Shown here one piece after another: positions 36,071 through 45,772 of a stretch of 64,000 nt of DNA (within the stretch, counting starts at the first letter, position 1; the number at the start of each line of letters is the position of its first letter). Below the pieces are notes generated by a model. The model had not been told where the DNA came from, did no database searches, and saw only the letters and a program-made list of their open reading frames with translations. Source of the DNA: Tetraselmis striata (lineage: Eukaryota; Chlorophyta; Chlorodendrophyceae; Chlorodendrales; Chlorodendraceae); NCBI GenBank assembly GCA_006384855.1, contig VCJN01000555.1:1-64000 (forward strand). Reading direction: 5' to 3'. The translations under genes were made by a program, and so were the position numbers.

Positions 36071-36226
36071 ATGTCTGTCATTGGGACGAAACGGTCTGTC
36101 ATCAGTGGGACGAAACGGTCTGTCATCAGTGGGACGAAACGGTTTGTCATCAGCGGGACGAAACGGTCTATCATCAGCGGGACGAAACGGTTTGTCATCA
36201 GTGGGACGAAACGGTCTGTCATCAGA
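36071..36226. repeat. 24-bp minisatellite array 4
   Basis: About 6.5 units lie between copy 2 and the methyltransferase-like gene, in the same orientation as the others. The first unit follows GGGTTAAAAATATG, the same junction that starts array 3. Confidence 0.95.
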
Positions 36227-36547
36227 GGTACAATCGTTTGGAATTTTAAAATCGGTGCAATTGTTTCTGCAGAACCTTCGCCGATGTTTCGAGAGCTGGT
36301 ATGCAGATCAGGATGCAACTCGACCGGCTTTAGGGCACTTCCGCAAATCAGAGTCGTGAAGGAGTTCAAGAAGTCTGAAGTTCTTTAAGTTGAACTTGAG
36401 AAGATCGGCATCAAAGATGAGACATCAAATTTGATGAGACATCAAATTTGATTGACCTTTGCTCGCGCCCACAACGGTAAGCTGTGTACATGATGAAAAT
36501 TTATCGTGTTGTTAATGCTGCTAGATTCTGACAATTGATTTGCGCAG

Positions 36548-39055
36548 TGTTTTTGAGCCCCTTGAGCAGATTTCTGAAGCCTACCGGCATGTGGATCTCG
36601 GGGTTCGAGGATGGGACGAAGCCAGAACCAAACTCGGAGACCTATTTGTGTACTACAAGCAAGAACTCGATAGAGTCGAGCGTCCCAATTACGGCAGGCA
36701 ACTCACCCAGAAGGAAGTGAGGAAGGTTTACGAAGCAATTCGGAAGCCTATCAATGCAATCCTCGATAACAAGAAGTACGGCTTCGGCAAAGACAGAGCT
36801 CACTTCCGAGTCGCCCTCATGGAGGTAAGTTGTGACCGACCCCAGTGTCTTAATCACATGGAATACTATCAGTCCTTTCTCCGTACTGAAGTTTGTTTTT
36901 CGACCCAGGATGTTGGCTTTGGACACTATGCGCCCTGGCTAGACGAGCCGTCTCTTGCCAAGCAGTGCGACAGCGCGGATCTCCCTGTGGGCCAGATGTA
37001 CCTGGTGGTTGGACTGCTCATCCAAGGCGAGCACAGTGTGACCCCTTGCCTCTACGAGTTGGTGGATGACCTAAAGCATGCCGGCGACAAAGACCCCATG
37101 GCTGTTACGCACACCAACACGGAGTGGCTCGCGATTATTGAGACCTGGAGGTTTCGCGATCTCTTGCGTCGAGCAAGCATCAAGCTCATGAATGCCATTG
37201 ACACGGCAAAGGGCAGAGAGGCACTCCAACTGCTGACGCCGGACGAACCGGCCAGGAACGGGGGAAATATCTCTTGGACCACATCATCGAATGGGATGTG
37301 GAAGACGATGTGTCGGATGAACAAGCGGCCGCTCGCCTTGACGCCATCACCAAGTTCCGAGCCAATGTTGATGACCTCGGCCCAACAGGCTTCCCCAGAA
37401 AGTTCCAGGATTTGTTCAAAGGTGCTCATCGCTCCGGTCCTTTGATGGTCTTGCTGACCCCTCCGGCCGGATGGGGGGACATGAAATCCGCCGACTGTCT
37501 CACACCACTACCGGTTCGAGAGCATATCGCGGCCACCAACACCACCAACATGAGTGAGGCGTATCGCATCAAGAATCAGATGCCGGACTTGGTCATCGCC
37601 TTCTTCACAGAGTTTGCTCTTCTGGCATGTGCACCGGAGCTTATCGCGGTTTCCGCTCCGAATGTTTCTAATGAGCTGTGGATATCGATGAAGGTAACTA
37701 AGATCTTGTGCAACCACAAATGCTCTTCTGAATTTTCATTGTGAGCTATTAACCCGAATATGTTTTCTAATACACATGCCGAGGCACTTCCGGTGATGCC
37801 CAAGGGCTGGGAGGTCGACAAGGATGACAAGATCTATTTGAACATGGAGCTTTGCAAGACTTGCATTATGGAGGGGGACTTCAAGGCTCCCGCGACAAAA
37901 CAAGCCGTCGCGGACGCCATGTCGGCAGTTCGAGCAAAAAAGGCAACAATCTTCATTGTCGACACGCTTTTCGGAGCTGGTTCGCACACATGGGACTCGA
38001 AGGATGCTGCGTGGGGTACGGACGACTTCAACGACGTGTTTGCTTTCGCCAGGCAAGACACCCTCCACAACCCCGGTGCGTAGATGACTGTGCTTTCATT
38101 TATCTCATTCCCGATTTTCCCCGCGCAGGCATTTGAATATCCTGACTGGATCTTCTGACGTCCACACTGCTCTCGATGGGTGCCATTTCTTCATTCACCT
38201 CTCGGACCAGCAACTTGGATCCGCAATCACAACCGTTCAAAAACAAGCTGAGGACCTCATCTATCACGTCCTGACTTGGGCCAAGGATTGCGGGATGAAG
38301 ATGGGCAGTTCTCTGCGTCACGACGCTGAGTACTACCTCTACGTCAGGAAGCCCCCGCCAAGCATCATAGCTGACAACATCCGTTTCGATGATCCCCGAA
38401 GGTGAGATTTGATCCGTGGAAAATAGCCGGCTTGTATTTATTAACTCGCTAAGCCGGTTGTGCCTTTCCAGGTTCTCTACATCCATCATGTTGGGTCACT
38501 TCAAAGACTCTGCCAAGTTGAAGGACGAGAACAGACAAACGGTGAACAAGTACCAAAAGCCTATCGCTCTCTTCGCCAAGCACCTAAAGATGGCGGCAAC
38601 AGACGGGACAACAATCGTCGACGTCACAGCCGGAACCGGGACAACCGTGGTGCGTGAGGGGTGCAACCCGGGTGAGTGTCTTAATGGGATCAACATAAAA
38701 AATTAACGCCTTGTGCGGTTTGCCACGCCTTTTCCAGGTCGCTGCGGCCTTTTCCGTGTGGTGGGACCATATGGATCATAGCTACTCGTTCACACACAGA
38801 AACTTGAAGATGATCCTTATTGACAACCAGAAGACGCAAATTGATGGGATGAAGTCCGGGATGACCTCATGGTTCAAAGAGAAGCCATGGGACGAGACTC
38901 AAAGACTGCGTCCAAATGACTTCGAGAAGTGGCCGGGTATACCCCTTCCAATGACCGTGGTAGAGGAGTTCGCAGAGCGTCTTGCGGCGGAGAAGAGGAG
39001 GCAAGAGGCGGCAGATCGTCGAAGGGATTATGTGATCGAAGATGATGATATGTAG
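36548..39055 (+). CDS. Permuted (beta-class) N4/N6 DNA methyltransferase-like protein, multi-exon
   Basis: Exons 36548-36824, 36909-37693, 37784-38075, 38129-38401, 38472-38649 and 38738-39055 have standard GT-AG borders; most join in phase. The N-terminal ~350 residues are unrecognised. The methylase-type region then runs in the order of the permuted class. First comes FIVDTLFGAGSHTWD at the motif IV position, then FFIHLSDQQLGS and LTWAKDCGMKMGSSLRHDAEY. YQKPIALFAKHL follows, equivalent to the usual HPTQKP helix, and motif I is DVTAGTGTTVVAAAF, split by the last intron. NLKMILIDNQKTQIDGM closes it. The cofactor-binding end is well kept, but the DPPY-type tetrapeptide is altered (DTLF), so activity is uncertain. 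Phase slips near 37262 and 38129 suggest early decay or errors. An additional upstream exon (about 36250-36475) is likely but interrupted. Confidence 0.7.
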
Positions 39056-39085
39056 TACAATTCCGCAAAATTAGCCGCTCATATG

Positions 39086-39107
39086 TTTTGTCCCAGTTTG
39101 GACAGAG
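39086..39107. promoter_or_regulatory. GTCC-N6-GGAC palindrome 4
   Basis: TTTTGTCC-CAGTTT-GGACAGAG, 31 bp after the stop of the methyltransferase-like gene, near the right end of the element. Confidence 0.5.
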
Positions 39108-39164
39108 TTTCAGCCCCCGATGGCGCAAACTTCTTATAACCATCCCGTTTCCTTCACTGTTTTG

Positions 39165-39186
39165 ATTTGTCCCTGTTTGGACGGAA
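39165..39186. promoter_or_regulatory. GTCC-N6-GGAC palindrome 5
   Basis: ATTTGTCC-CTGTTT-GGACGGAA, 79 bp after palindrome 4 and about 130 bp inside the right end. The arms are diverged but the GTCC-N6-GGAC core and spacing are kept. Confidence 0.45.
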
Positions 39187-39298
39187 TTGGTTTCCCCGAC
39201 TTGGCACAAAATGAACCAACTGCCATTCATATTAGCTTTCAATCCCGCTGCTGCCCCCAAACCCTAATTTAGACCTAATCACAATGCACCGCGTGCCT

Positions 39299-39314
39299 CG
39301 GTGCAAAATAGGTT
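39299..39314 (-). repeat. Right terminal inverted repeat, 16 bp
   Basis: CGGTGCAAAATAGGTT is the complement of the left end. An inner GCACCGCG copy of the motif lies at 39286-39293. The bases beyond (GCATTAC) do not repeat the left flank (GTAATTA) directly. Confidence 0.6.
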
Positions 39315-39791
39315 GCATTACTGTTTGGCGCGACCGAGCCACCCAATCGTAGTTGCGTCGTCACACACAACTTCGTTACAGCGTTATATACATATCATTC
39401 TATGCCGCGCGCCCCCGTAGTAGCGTCCGCTGGACCCGCCATCACTGAGTTGCAACTGCCCATCGCGACCCCGACGGCACCCGAGCCCCTAAGCTCCGAG
39501 AGATCATGCCCATAACAGTGCTTGCGTCTGAGCATGCCGCTGCTGGTTGTCGTCAATGCCGCTAGTCGTGCAAAACTGCAAATACTTGTAGACGGAGACG
39601 CAGGTATATGAAGACAACCCCCGCGCACGCAGGCGGCACGACGACCGCGGTGTACTCGTTCAGTATATGGTATGACCTCGCGAGCCGTCGCTACAAAGTA
39701 CATGTACATGTACCAGTAGTCGCTAGTGCCCTTTGCAGCTAGCTCATGTAACTATTAACATTATTTACATGAGCTAGCAGCAGAAGGCGGT
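39315..39791. other. Unassigned region
   Basis: No gene recognised. It contains a perfect-looking inverted pair AGCTAGCTCATGTAA / TTACATGAGCTAGC near 39737-39778 and nothing else of note. Confidence 0.4.
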
Positions 39792-40009
39792 ATGATCTAA
39801 ACGTGTTTATGGGGTTTCCTACGGATTAAAACTGTCCTAGTGCGACCCGTACGGTCTGTAGTGCTTTCAAGCGGTTAAGTAACTGTTACCATCGGGTTTT
39901 GGCACGGGCTGCCCCATCGCCCGCGAGCCCTGCGCTCCCGGCCGGGGAGCTACTTAGGACAGCCACCAGCAGTTCGTCTGCCATCTTCCAGCTCGCTGCC
40001 TTCGGCAGC
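39792..40009. repeat. 218-bp dispersed repeat, copy 1
   Basis: This matches 52069-52286 in the same orientation with a handful of differences; both start ATGATCTAAACGTGTT and end CTTCGGCAGC. The pair brackets the gypsy insertion at a distance. It carries no ORF of note. Confidence 0.85.
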
Positions 40010-40132
40010 GGCTTCGCGTACTTGTGCGCGCGAGGGTCATTGAGGCTGAACAAGTCCGCACCGAGGTTCATCCACCCGGTAGTGAGTCGTCGTGCCGCGC
40101 ATATGCGTTACATCAAGCAGCGACAGACAGCC

Positions 40133-40545
40133 TGTTATACTCCATTTCCCTTTAGCCATAATGTTCTGCTATACTAGCAGGTATAACTCCCCGCAAAGGT
40201 AGTACGACTACGCATCCGCGGAGTCGCTGTACATATTAGTATTGCGGGCGTAAATATTAGTAGTATAAGGCCGAGGACTGTTATGGAATTCTCTAGAGTT
40301 CTCTGACTCAAGCCTTACGTGGCTAACACAGCACGGGTATCCCATGACACCCGGCTAACATAGCACAGGTATGACTATGACCTCGGCGGGTATAAATACC
40401 GCCTCGGACAAGTCTACTAGGTAGAATTCAGAGACAGAACTATAACCCAGGAACCCCTGTAACCAGAAGAGATTGGCCATACTTTCTAAATCCTTCCGCT
40501 GCATCCTAAAGGGCCTAAAGAACAGGCTTAAGCTAGAGCCTAACA
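40133..40545 (+). repeat. 5' LTR
   Basis: 413 bp, TGTTATAC...CTAACA. It contains the likely TATA box GGTATAAATACC at 40389-40400, a plausible transcription start shortly after it, and GC-poor flanks. Confidence 0.92.
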
Positions 40546-40584
40546 CTTGGTTTCGGAGCTTAGACAGCGGTAAGCGACGTAAAG

Positions 40585-41745
40585 ATGGCTACACCAGGAG
40601 AGACGCCACCTGAGGACAGCGGAAGCTTTCGGGTAGCGGCCACTGCCGGCGAAGCACAGCCGATTCCGCTCGAAGGAGGTCAAGAGGGCACGCAACCGAC
40701 CCTCGTAACCATGATGAGCATGCTTCAACGACTAGCCGACCGAGTCGAGACTATGTCGACGGAGCAAGCGAGGATGCAAGATGTAGCGCAAGCTACAACG
40801 GCGGCAACGGCGGAGATTCGCCGCTTGGACGAGTACGTGCGACAAGGCTTCAGTCATTTCGACGACCGAGTGAACCGGAGCCGAGTTGTAGAGCAGCAGA
40901 TGCGAGACCAGCTTCGTTCTGCCCGGACCAGCGACATGCCTGGGCTCATGCCGAGTGATGTGAAACCAGCGAAGATCGAGAAGCTATCGACTACGAATAT
41001 CGACGAGCTACGGAACTGGTTTCGTCATGCACGGGGTTACCTGAAATATCACAACGTAAACCCGGAGGAACATCGTAGCGTGTACTGGGCATCTGGCTAT
41101 TTTCATGGACCCGTATCCAAGTGGTGGTACGCGCAAGTGGCGAGTACGCACGACGAAATTGGCGGCGGTTTTACCGGTATTACGCACATGGAGGCGGCAC
41201 TAATCACCGAATTCTGTGGACGTACACCGGCGAAGCAAGCTCGTATCAATCTGGATCGCGCGACACAGCGGACTACAGTACAGAAGTACGCGAATTATTT
41301 CCGCGAGCAACTGCTGGAGTTACCCCATCGTCACGAGGAAGATAATGTACATGACTTCCAGCGCGGACTGAAACCCCATATTCGAAAGGAAGTTGTCCTG
41401 AAAAACCCTAAGACCCTGGCAGAAGCTGTACAGGCAGCTCTGGCTGTTGAAGCTGCGGAGCGGGAGACAGATGTGCACCGCGAGATCCGTTGCGAGCGCC
41501 TAAACATCATGGACGACGATGGCGACGACGACGAGCAGTACTACTGCAGTGCTGAGGGTGAGGCTACAGAACAAGAAGACGACCTGTTGATGGCGCGGCG
41601 ATTGACCGAGGAGGAGTTTGAGAGATTTAAGAAGGAAGGTCGCTGCTTTATCTGCAGGGCGAAAGGTCATGTTGCGTCCGCGTGCCCGAGCAAGAAGAAG
41701 AAGATTTCTGAATATCGACCCAGAAAGACCCGGCCGGGAAACTAA
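40585..41745 (+). mobile_element. gag region of the gypsy element
   Basis: A frame of 386 codons: N-terminal coiled-coil-like segment (residues ~50-110), a retrotransposon capsid-type helical domain around residues 140-300 (NWFRHARGYLKYHNVNPEE, ISKWWY-like core), an acidic linker (DDDGDDDEQYYC) and one CCHC knuckle CFICRAKGHVASACPS near the end. The start ATG at 40585 lies 39 bp after the LTR and is the natural first ATG. Confidence 0.9.
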
Positions 41746-41885
41746 GACGTGAGTCGGCCGCGCGCGGCGCGCGACAGGGTGAAGGACTGTCCCCTAAAAC
41801 GGCTCGCGAGACTACAGAAGTACAGCCCTCGTATCCTCAAACGACACTGAGGTCTGATTTCCTCCACAAGGATTTCAGCGACTGG

Positions 41886-43018
41886 ATGGTACATCGCGAA
41901 TTATTTCACGAGTACACGAAGAAATACGGACCCTGCGACCTGGACGGAGCTTGCGATAATGACGGCCTGAATTCTCAAGTTTCTGGTAGTTTTTGCTGTC
42001 CGACGCGCCCATTTCAGGAACATGATCTCGGAGAATATCGGCGTATTTGGCTAAATGCCCCGTATGACCGAATTGAAGAATTTTTGGGCCACTACCTTCG
42101 ACAGAAGTTATTGCATCCGCATCTACGAGCAATTATTGTGGTCCCAAAATGGTCGCGTAAGCCGTGGTTTCGACTACTTAGAAATTTTCGTCTGGTGGAT
42201 GAGTTGCCAGCGGAGACTTCTGTGTTTACGTGCCCAACGAACGATGGCATAGAAGGTGCGAGACAAGATGTTGGCCCCACTCGATGGGCAACACAGATCT
42301 ACGCTGACGATGGCGCCGGCGTACGGTTTCTACCGCAGCACCTGAGAACCCCACCGAAGCCTGAGTGGACGCACTCGAAGGTTCTAGTAACCGATGGAAG
42401 ACGAGTGCTTCTGACTGTAGAAGACAGCGGACTGATTTGGTTTCCGGAAGGCAAGCGCGGCGACACGGACGCGACGCCGGAGACAACAGCAGTACGACGA
42501 TTACTCGAGCAAACTGGGTACCGGGTACAGGAGAGCAATCTACGGTACCTCGGCACTCAGCGGACGGGAGACAACCGGTGTCCTGTATACCTGTATCGCG
42601 CTCGTCGTAATACTGTACCTGAGAAGACCCCTTTGAACCGTGCACTATGGACAACCTGGAAGAAATTATTGGAGGCACGAAGTACGGGTTATCTGGAGAC
42701 GGAGACAGTACGCTACCCACTACGGTACGAGAGCTTCGGCGAACAAATTGATGAATATGTCAACCGTAACGTCCGACTACCGCCGGGCGAAGACTCCACA
42801 TCGCGTTTGTGCAACGTATCTTCACCGAGTGGTACCCGACTGCTGACTATTACTGGCGAATTGCGAGGACGACACTGTAAAATACTGGTGGACTCTGGAG
42901 CAACCGAAAATTTTGCGAGTACCGAATGGGTGCAATTGCATCAGTGCCCTACAGTATCCGGAGGAAAACACCGTATAAAACTGGCGAACGGCAGTATGAG
43001 TACCAGTACCAAACGGCT
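41886..43018 (+). mobile_element. pol region, left part: Dam-like, Nudix-like, protease
   Basis: Residues ~1-110 resemble the phage-type N6-adenine methyltransferase (Dam) fold: YGPCDLDGACDNDGLNSQ, IWLNAPYDRIEEFLGHYL and IIVVPKWSRKPWFRLL. Around residues 160-260 is a Nudix-like domain (KVLVTDGRRVLLTVEDSG, then ETTAVRRLLEQTGYRV in place of the Nudix helix). The retropepsin-type aspartic protease begins at VDSGATENFAS. Such additions upstream of protease are unusual for Ty3/gypsy elements. The domain names rest on motif resemblance. Confidence 0.6.
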
Positions 43019-45755
43019 TTACCTCCAAGGTCGCCTGCCCGGGTGGTTCAACCGGCTCTTCGCGTCTGCTAGGCTCGTGGCACCTGTCAAGAAGCTAGGC
43101 GAGGGGAGGGCCCCGGACGTGCGGCCTGTGGCAGTTGGAGAGGCGGAGCGGCGCGCAGCGGAGCGGGCAGTGGTGGACAACATGAAGGAGGCATACGTGT
43201 CAGTGCTCGCTCCATCTCAGCTTGGCGTTGGCATTCCCGCGGGCGACTGAGTGCTCATCCACGGCGTCCGGCTCATCGCCGAGAAGCTTGGCCCACGTGT
43301 CGTCATCGTCCACACCGACCTTCGCAACGCTTACAACGAGGCATGGCGCCGCACCATCATCCAACGCCACATCGATTGCTCTCCACTACACCCTGTCATC
43401 CCTGCGCTCCTAGCCTCCCTCTCCACGGATTCGTATCTGGTCGTGGACGACCGGTCCGCCCCTCTGCGGTCGGAGGACGGCGTGCAACAGGGCGCACCTT
43501 TGGCCACGACTTCCTTTTGCGTCGCGATTCACCCCGAGGTGCATCAGTGTGATACCACGTTGGAGGTCAATGACGGGGCGGCGCGCTTCAACGCCGACGA
43601 TGGATTTCTGGTGGGCCTTCCGGAGCACGTTTGGCCGGCTCTTCACGCCTTCCGCACGTCCATCAAGGCGTCCGTGGGGCTTGAGGTGCGCTTCGACAAG
43701 ATGCAGGCGTACATCGCTGACATGGAGGCCGCGCGGCGTGAGGCTCCGGCCGACATCGAGTGGCCCGAGCTAGATGGCCATCACGGCATCGCGGTTCTGA
43801 ACGTGCCGCTCGGATCGCCAGAGTATGTGCAGGCGTACATGCGCGGCAAGGCGGAGGAGCTACGAGAGGAGGTGGACGCTAGCCTGAGCAAGCTTCTATC
43901 TGCCAAGCCCAGCCGTCGGTACACCCACGCCTTGCATCACCACGCATGGGCCCTGCTCAAGCACTGCATGCAACACAAGGCGGGGTATTGGCTCCGCAAT
44001 TGTCTTCCGTCCGAGGTGGAGGCCTTTGCGGAGGCGGTGGATGCCACCATCCTCGCGGCGGTCGAACGGGTGCTAGGGGTCTCTTTTGATCCCTCCACGT
44101 ACGGCACCGACACCAATCCGGTGGTCACCGATTTCTTGGCGGAGCTTTTGCACGACCCCGACCCCATCGCAGCGGAGGTGGCTACCTTGAGCGAGGATGC
44201 AGTGGCCAGGGCGCGCAGCAGGCTTCACCTCCCCACTCGATTGAAGCGAGCTGGCATCCGCCGCATGGCTACCGTTCGTGATGCCGCCTTCATCGGCTGC
44301 ATGAATGCCATCCTCCCAAGGTTCCTGACTAAGAACTCCGGCACCAACACCCCCACCCCTGGTTTCTTCGACCCACAGCTCGGGTCCGTACTTGGCCGAG
44401 GCAGCTTCAACGCAAATTCTTCCGCCCGCCAGTATGACCACTTCCTCAACGATGCTCATGGGTCGGACAGCTACGCCGCGGAGATGCGCGAGGCGTGGGG
44501 CCGCCTCCAAGTGGCTACTGCTGGCCATCTCGGCGACGCAGATGCACGCCAGATGGAGCGGGAAGTGGAGGCTGCATCGGGCTCGCAAAAGGAGCTGACG
44601 GCATTTCTAGACCAGGCCAACAACTCTCGGCTTCGAAATGAGGTGTGCGCTCTCCCCGCCACATGTAGGGAACGGATCTTGTTCAACCAGCTCGACGCGG
44701 CGTCAGGCATGTGGACAGTGGCCATCCCCACCGCGCGGACAGCCATGACTCCGCATGAGCTGCGGGAGGTCGCTGCCGGGTACTTCTTTCTGCCTAGCCC
44801 GTGCTTGGCCCCGGTGGTTGGGTGCCAGATCATTCTGCCCTCGACAGAGCACAACCCTGTCATTGTTGATCTATACGGCGACGCGCTCATGAACCTCCCG
44901 GCGCCTGGAGACGCTCACTGGCGTGTACAGCACGACGCTATCGCAGATGCCTTCCGCGATCACTGTGTTCACGACCTAGGTATCGCAGTACGGCGGGAGG
45001 TGGATGACTTGTTCCAGCAGGCAGTGCCTCTCGGCAACACCGTACCCAGGGATGAGCTCAAGGACCTAGTGCCGGACGCAGAGCTCTCCCTTCCGGCGTT
45101 CAACGTCGCGACCGGGAGCTATGATCCCCGGAGCTTGAAGTCCACCCTGTTGGAGTTCAAGACTATGCGGTACGGGGTCAAGTACACTTTAGTGCCCCGG
45201 GCCACGGCTGTGGATCGGTTTGAGCGCTCCCTGTTGGGCGACATACAACGGGGGTTGGCTGCGCGGGATGCGGCGTGGCACAACACGGAGCCCGGGCAGA
45301 AGGGTCCTCTTCGAGACATCCTGGATATGTCGGAGTACACGGGCATGGTCTTCGGCACAGTGGGTGAGGTGAGCAAGGGGGTGCACCGCACAGTGCGTGG
45401 TATCGCGTGCTTGGCTGCGGATCGGGGTGCCCTCTCATCGAGGGGCACTCGGTGCATCACCCGGGCTCACCAGGAGGCCTTGCTCGCAAGAGATTTCCTC
45501 GGGGTCCTGAGCTTGGTGGCCGCTCGAGAGCGCGCTCGCTGCCTCATCAGACGGCGCAGATTCGTCTGCCATCCCGTTGCTGAAGCTGCACAGCACGTCC
45601 GAGGATCACCCACACACACACGTGCTCGCGTGGCCCGGACTCTGAACCGTGCGCGTATCACTCATCCATCCCGTCTCATGCGGGATGCGGGCCGCTTTTA
45701 GGCGGCTTGCTGTGTTGATTTTCTAATTCTGGGGAACTGTCTTTTTGTAATTCAC
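43019..45755 (+). mobile_element. Non-LTR (LINE-type) retrotransposon nested in the gypsy pol
   Basis: This 2,737-bp insertion is flanked by a 17-bp target duplication, ACCAGTACCAAACGGCT, at 43002-43018 and 45756-45772. The single frame (43019-45701) is interrupted by one TGA at 43248-43250. It contains reverse transcriptase blocks HTDLRNAYNEAWR, GVQQGAPLATTSF and FNADDGFLVG (residues 21-122 after the stop). After a long middle region comes a C-terminal stretch DPRSLKSTLLEFKTMRYG, which resembles the core of a restriction-like endonuclease (E-x-K type). The copy is 5'-truncated: no N-terminal part precedes the RT fingers. There is no poly(A); the 3' end is CTTTTTGTAATTC. Confidence 0.85.
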
Positions 45756-45772
45756 ACCAGTACCAAACGGCT

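Larger units (their letters stand above)
23578..39314. mobile_element. Candidate large DNA transposon: DUF7869-type transposase plus DNA methyltransferase-like gene
   Basis: The ~15.7-kb unit is bounded by a 16-bp inverted repeat (AACCTATTTTGCACCG at 23578 and its complement ending at 39314). Inside are two divergent gene sets starting at about 27861 (left) and 28292 (right). Five palindromes of the form TTTTGTCC-N6-GGACAAAA lie in the outer parts, and four arrays of a 24-bp repeat carry the half-site GGGACRAAA. The left gene is a transposase-family gene; the right set ends in a methyltransferase-like protein. No clean target duplication flanks the inverted ends, so the borders are provisional. 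The coherence of motifs across both arms supports one element rather than a chance cluster. Confidence 0.65.

Noticed and set aside
26276-36226. CRISPR-like array
   Set aside because: Units are contiguous with no unique spacers, and the setting is a eukaryotic intron.
23578-39314. Assignment of the large element to the KDZ (Kyakuja-Dileera-Zisupton) group
   Set aside because: The transposase matches DUF7869 blocks (DNT..ENKN, VGHTHERVDQIFSR); no Zisupton-type features were seen.
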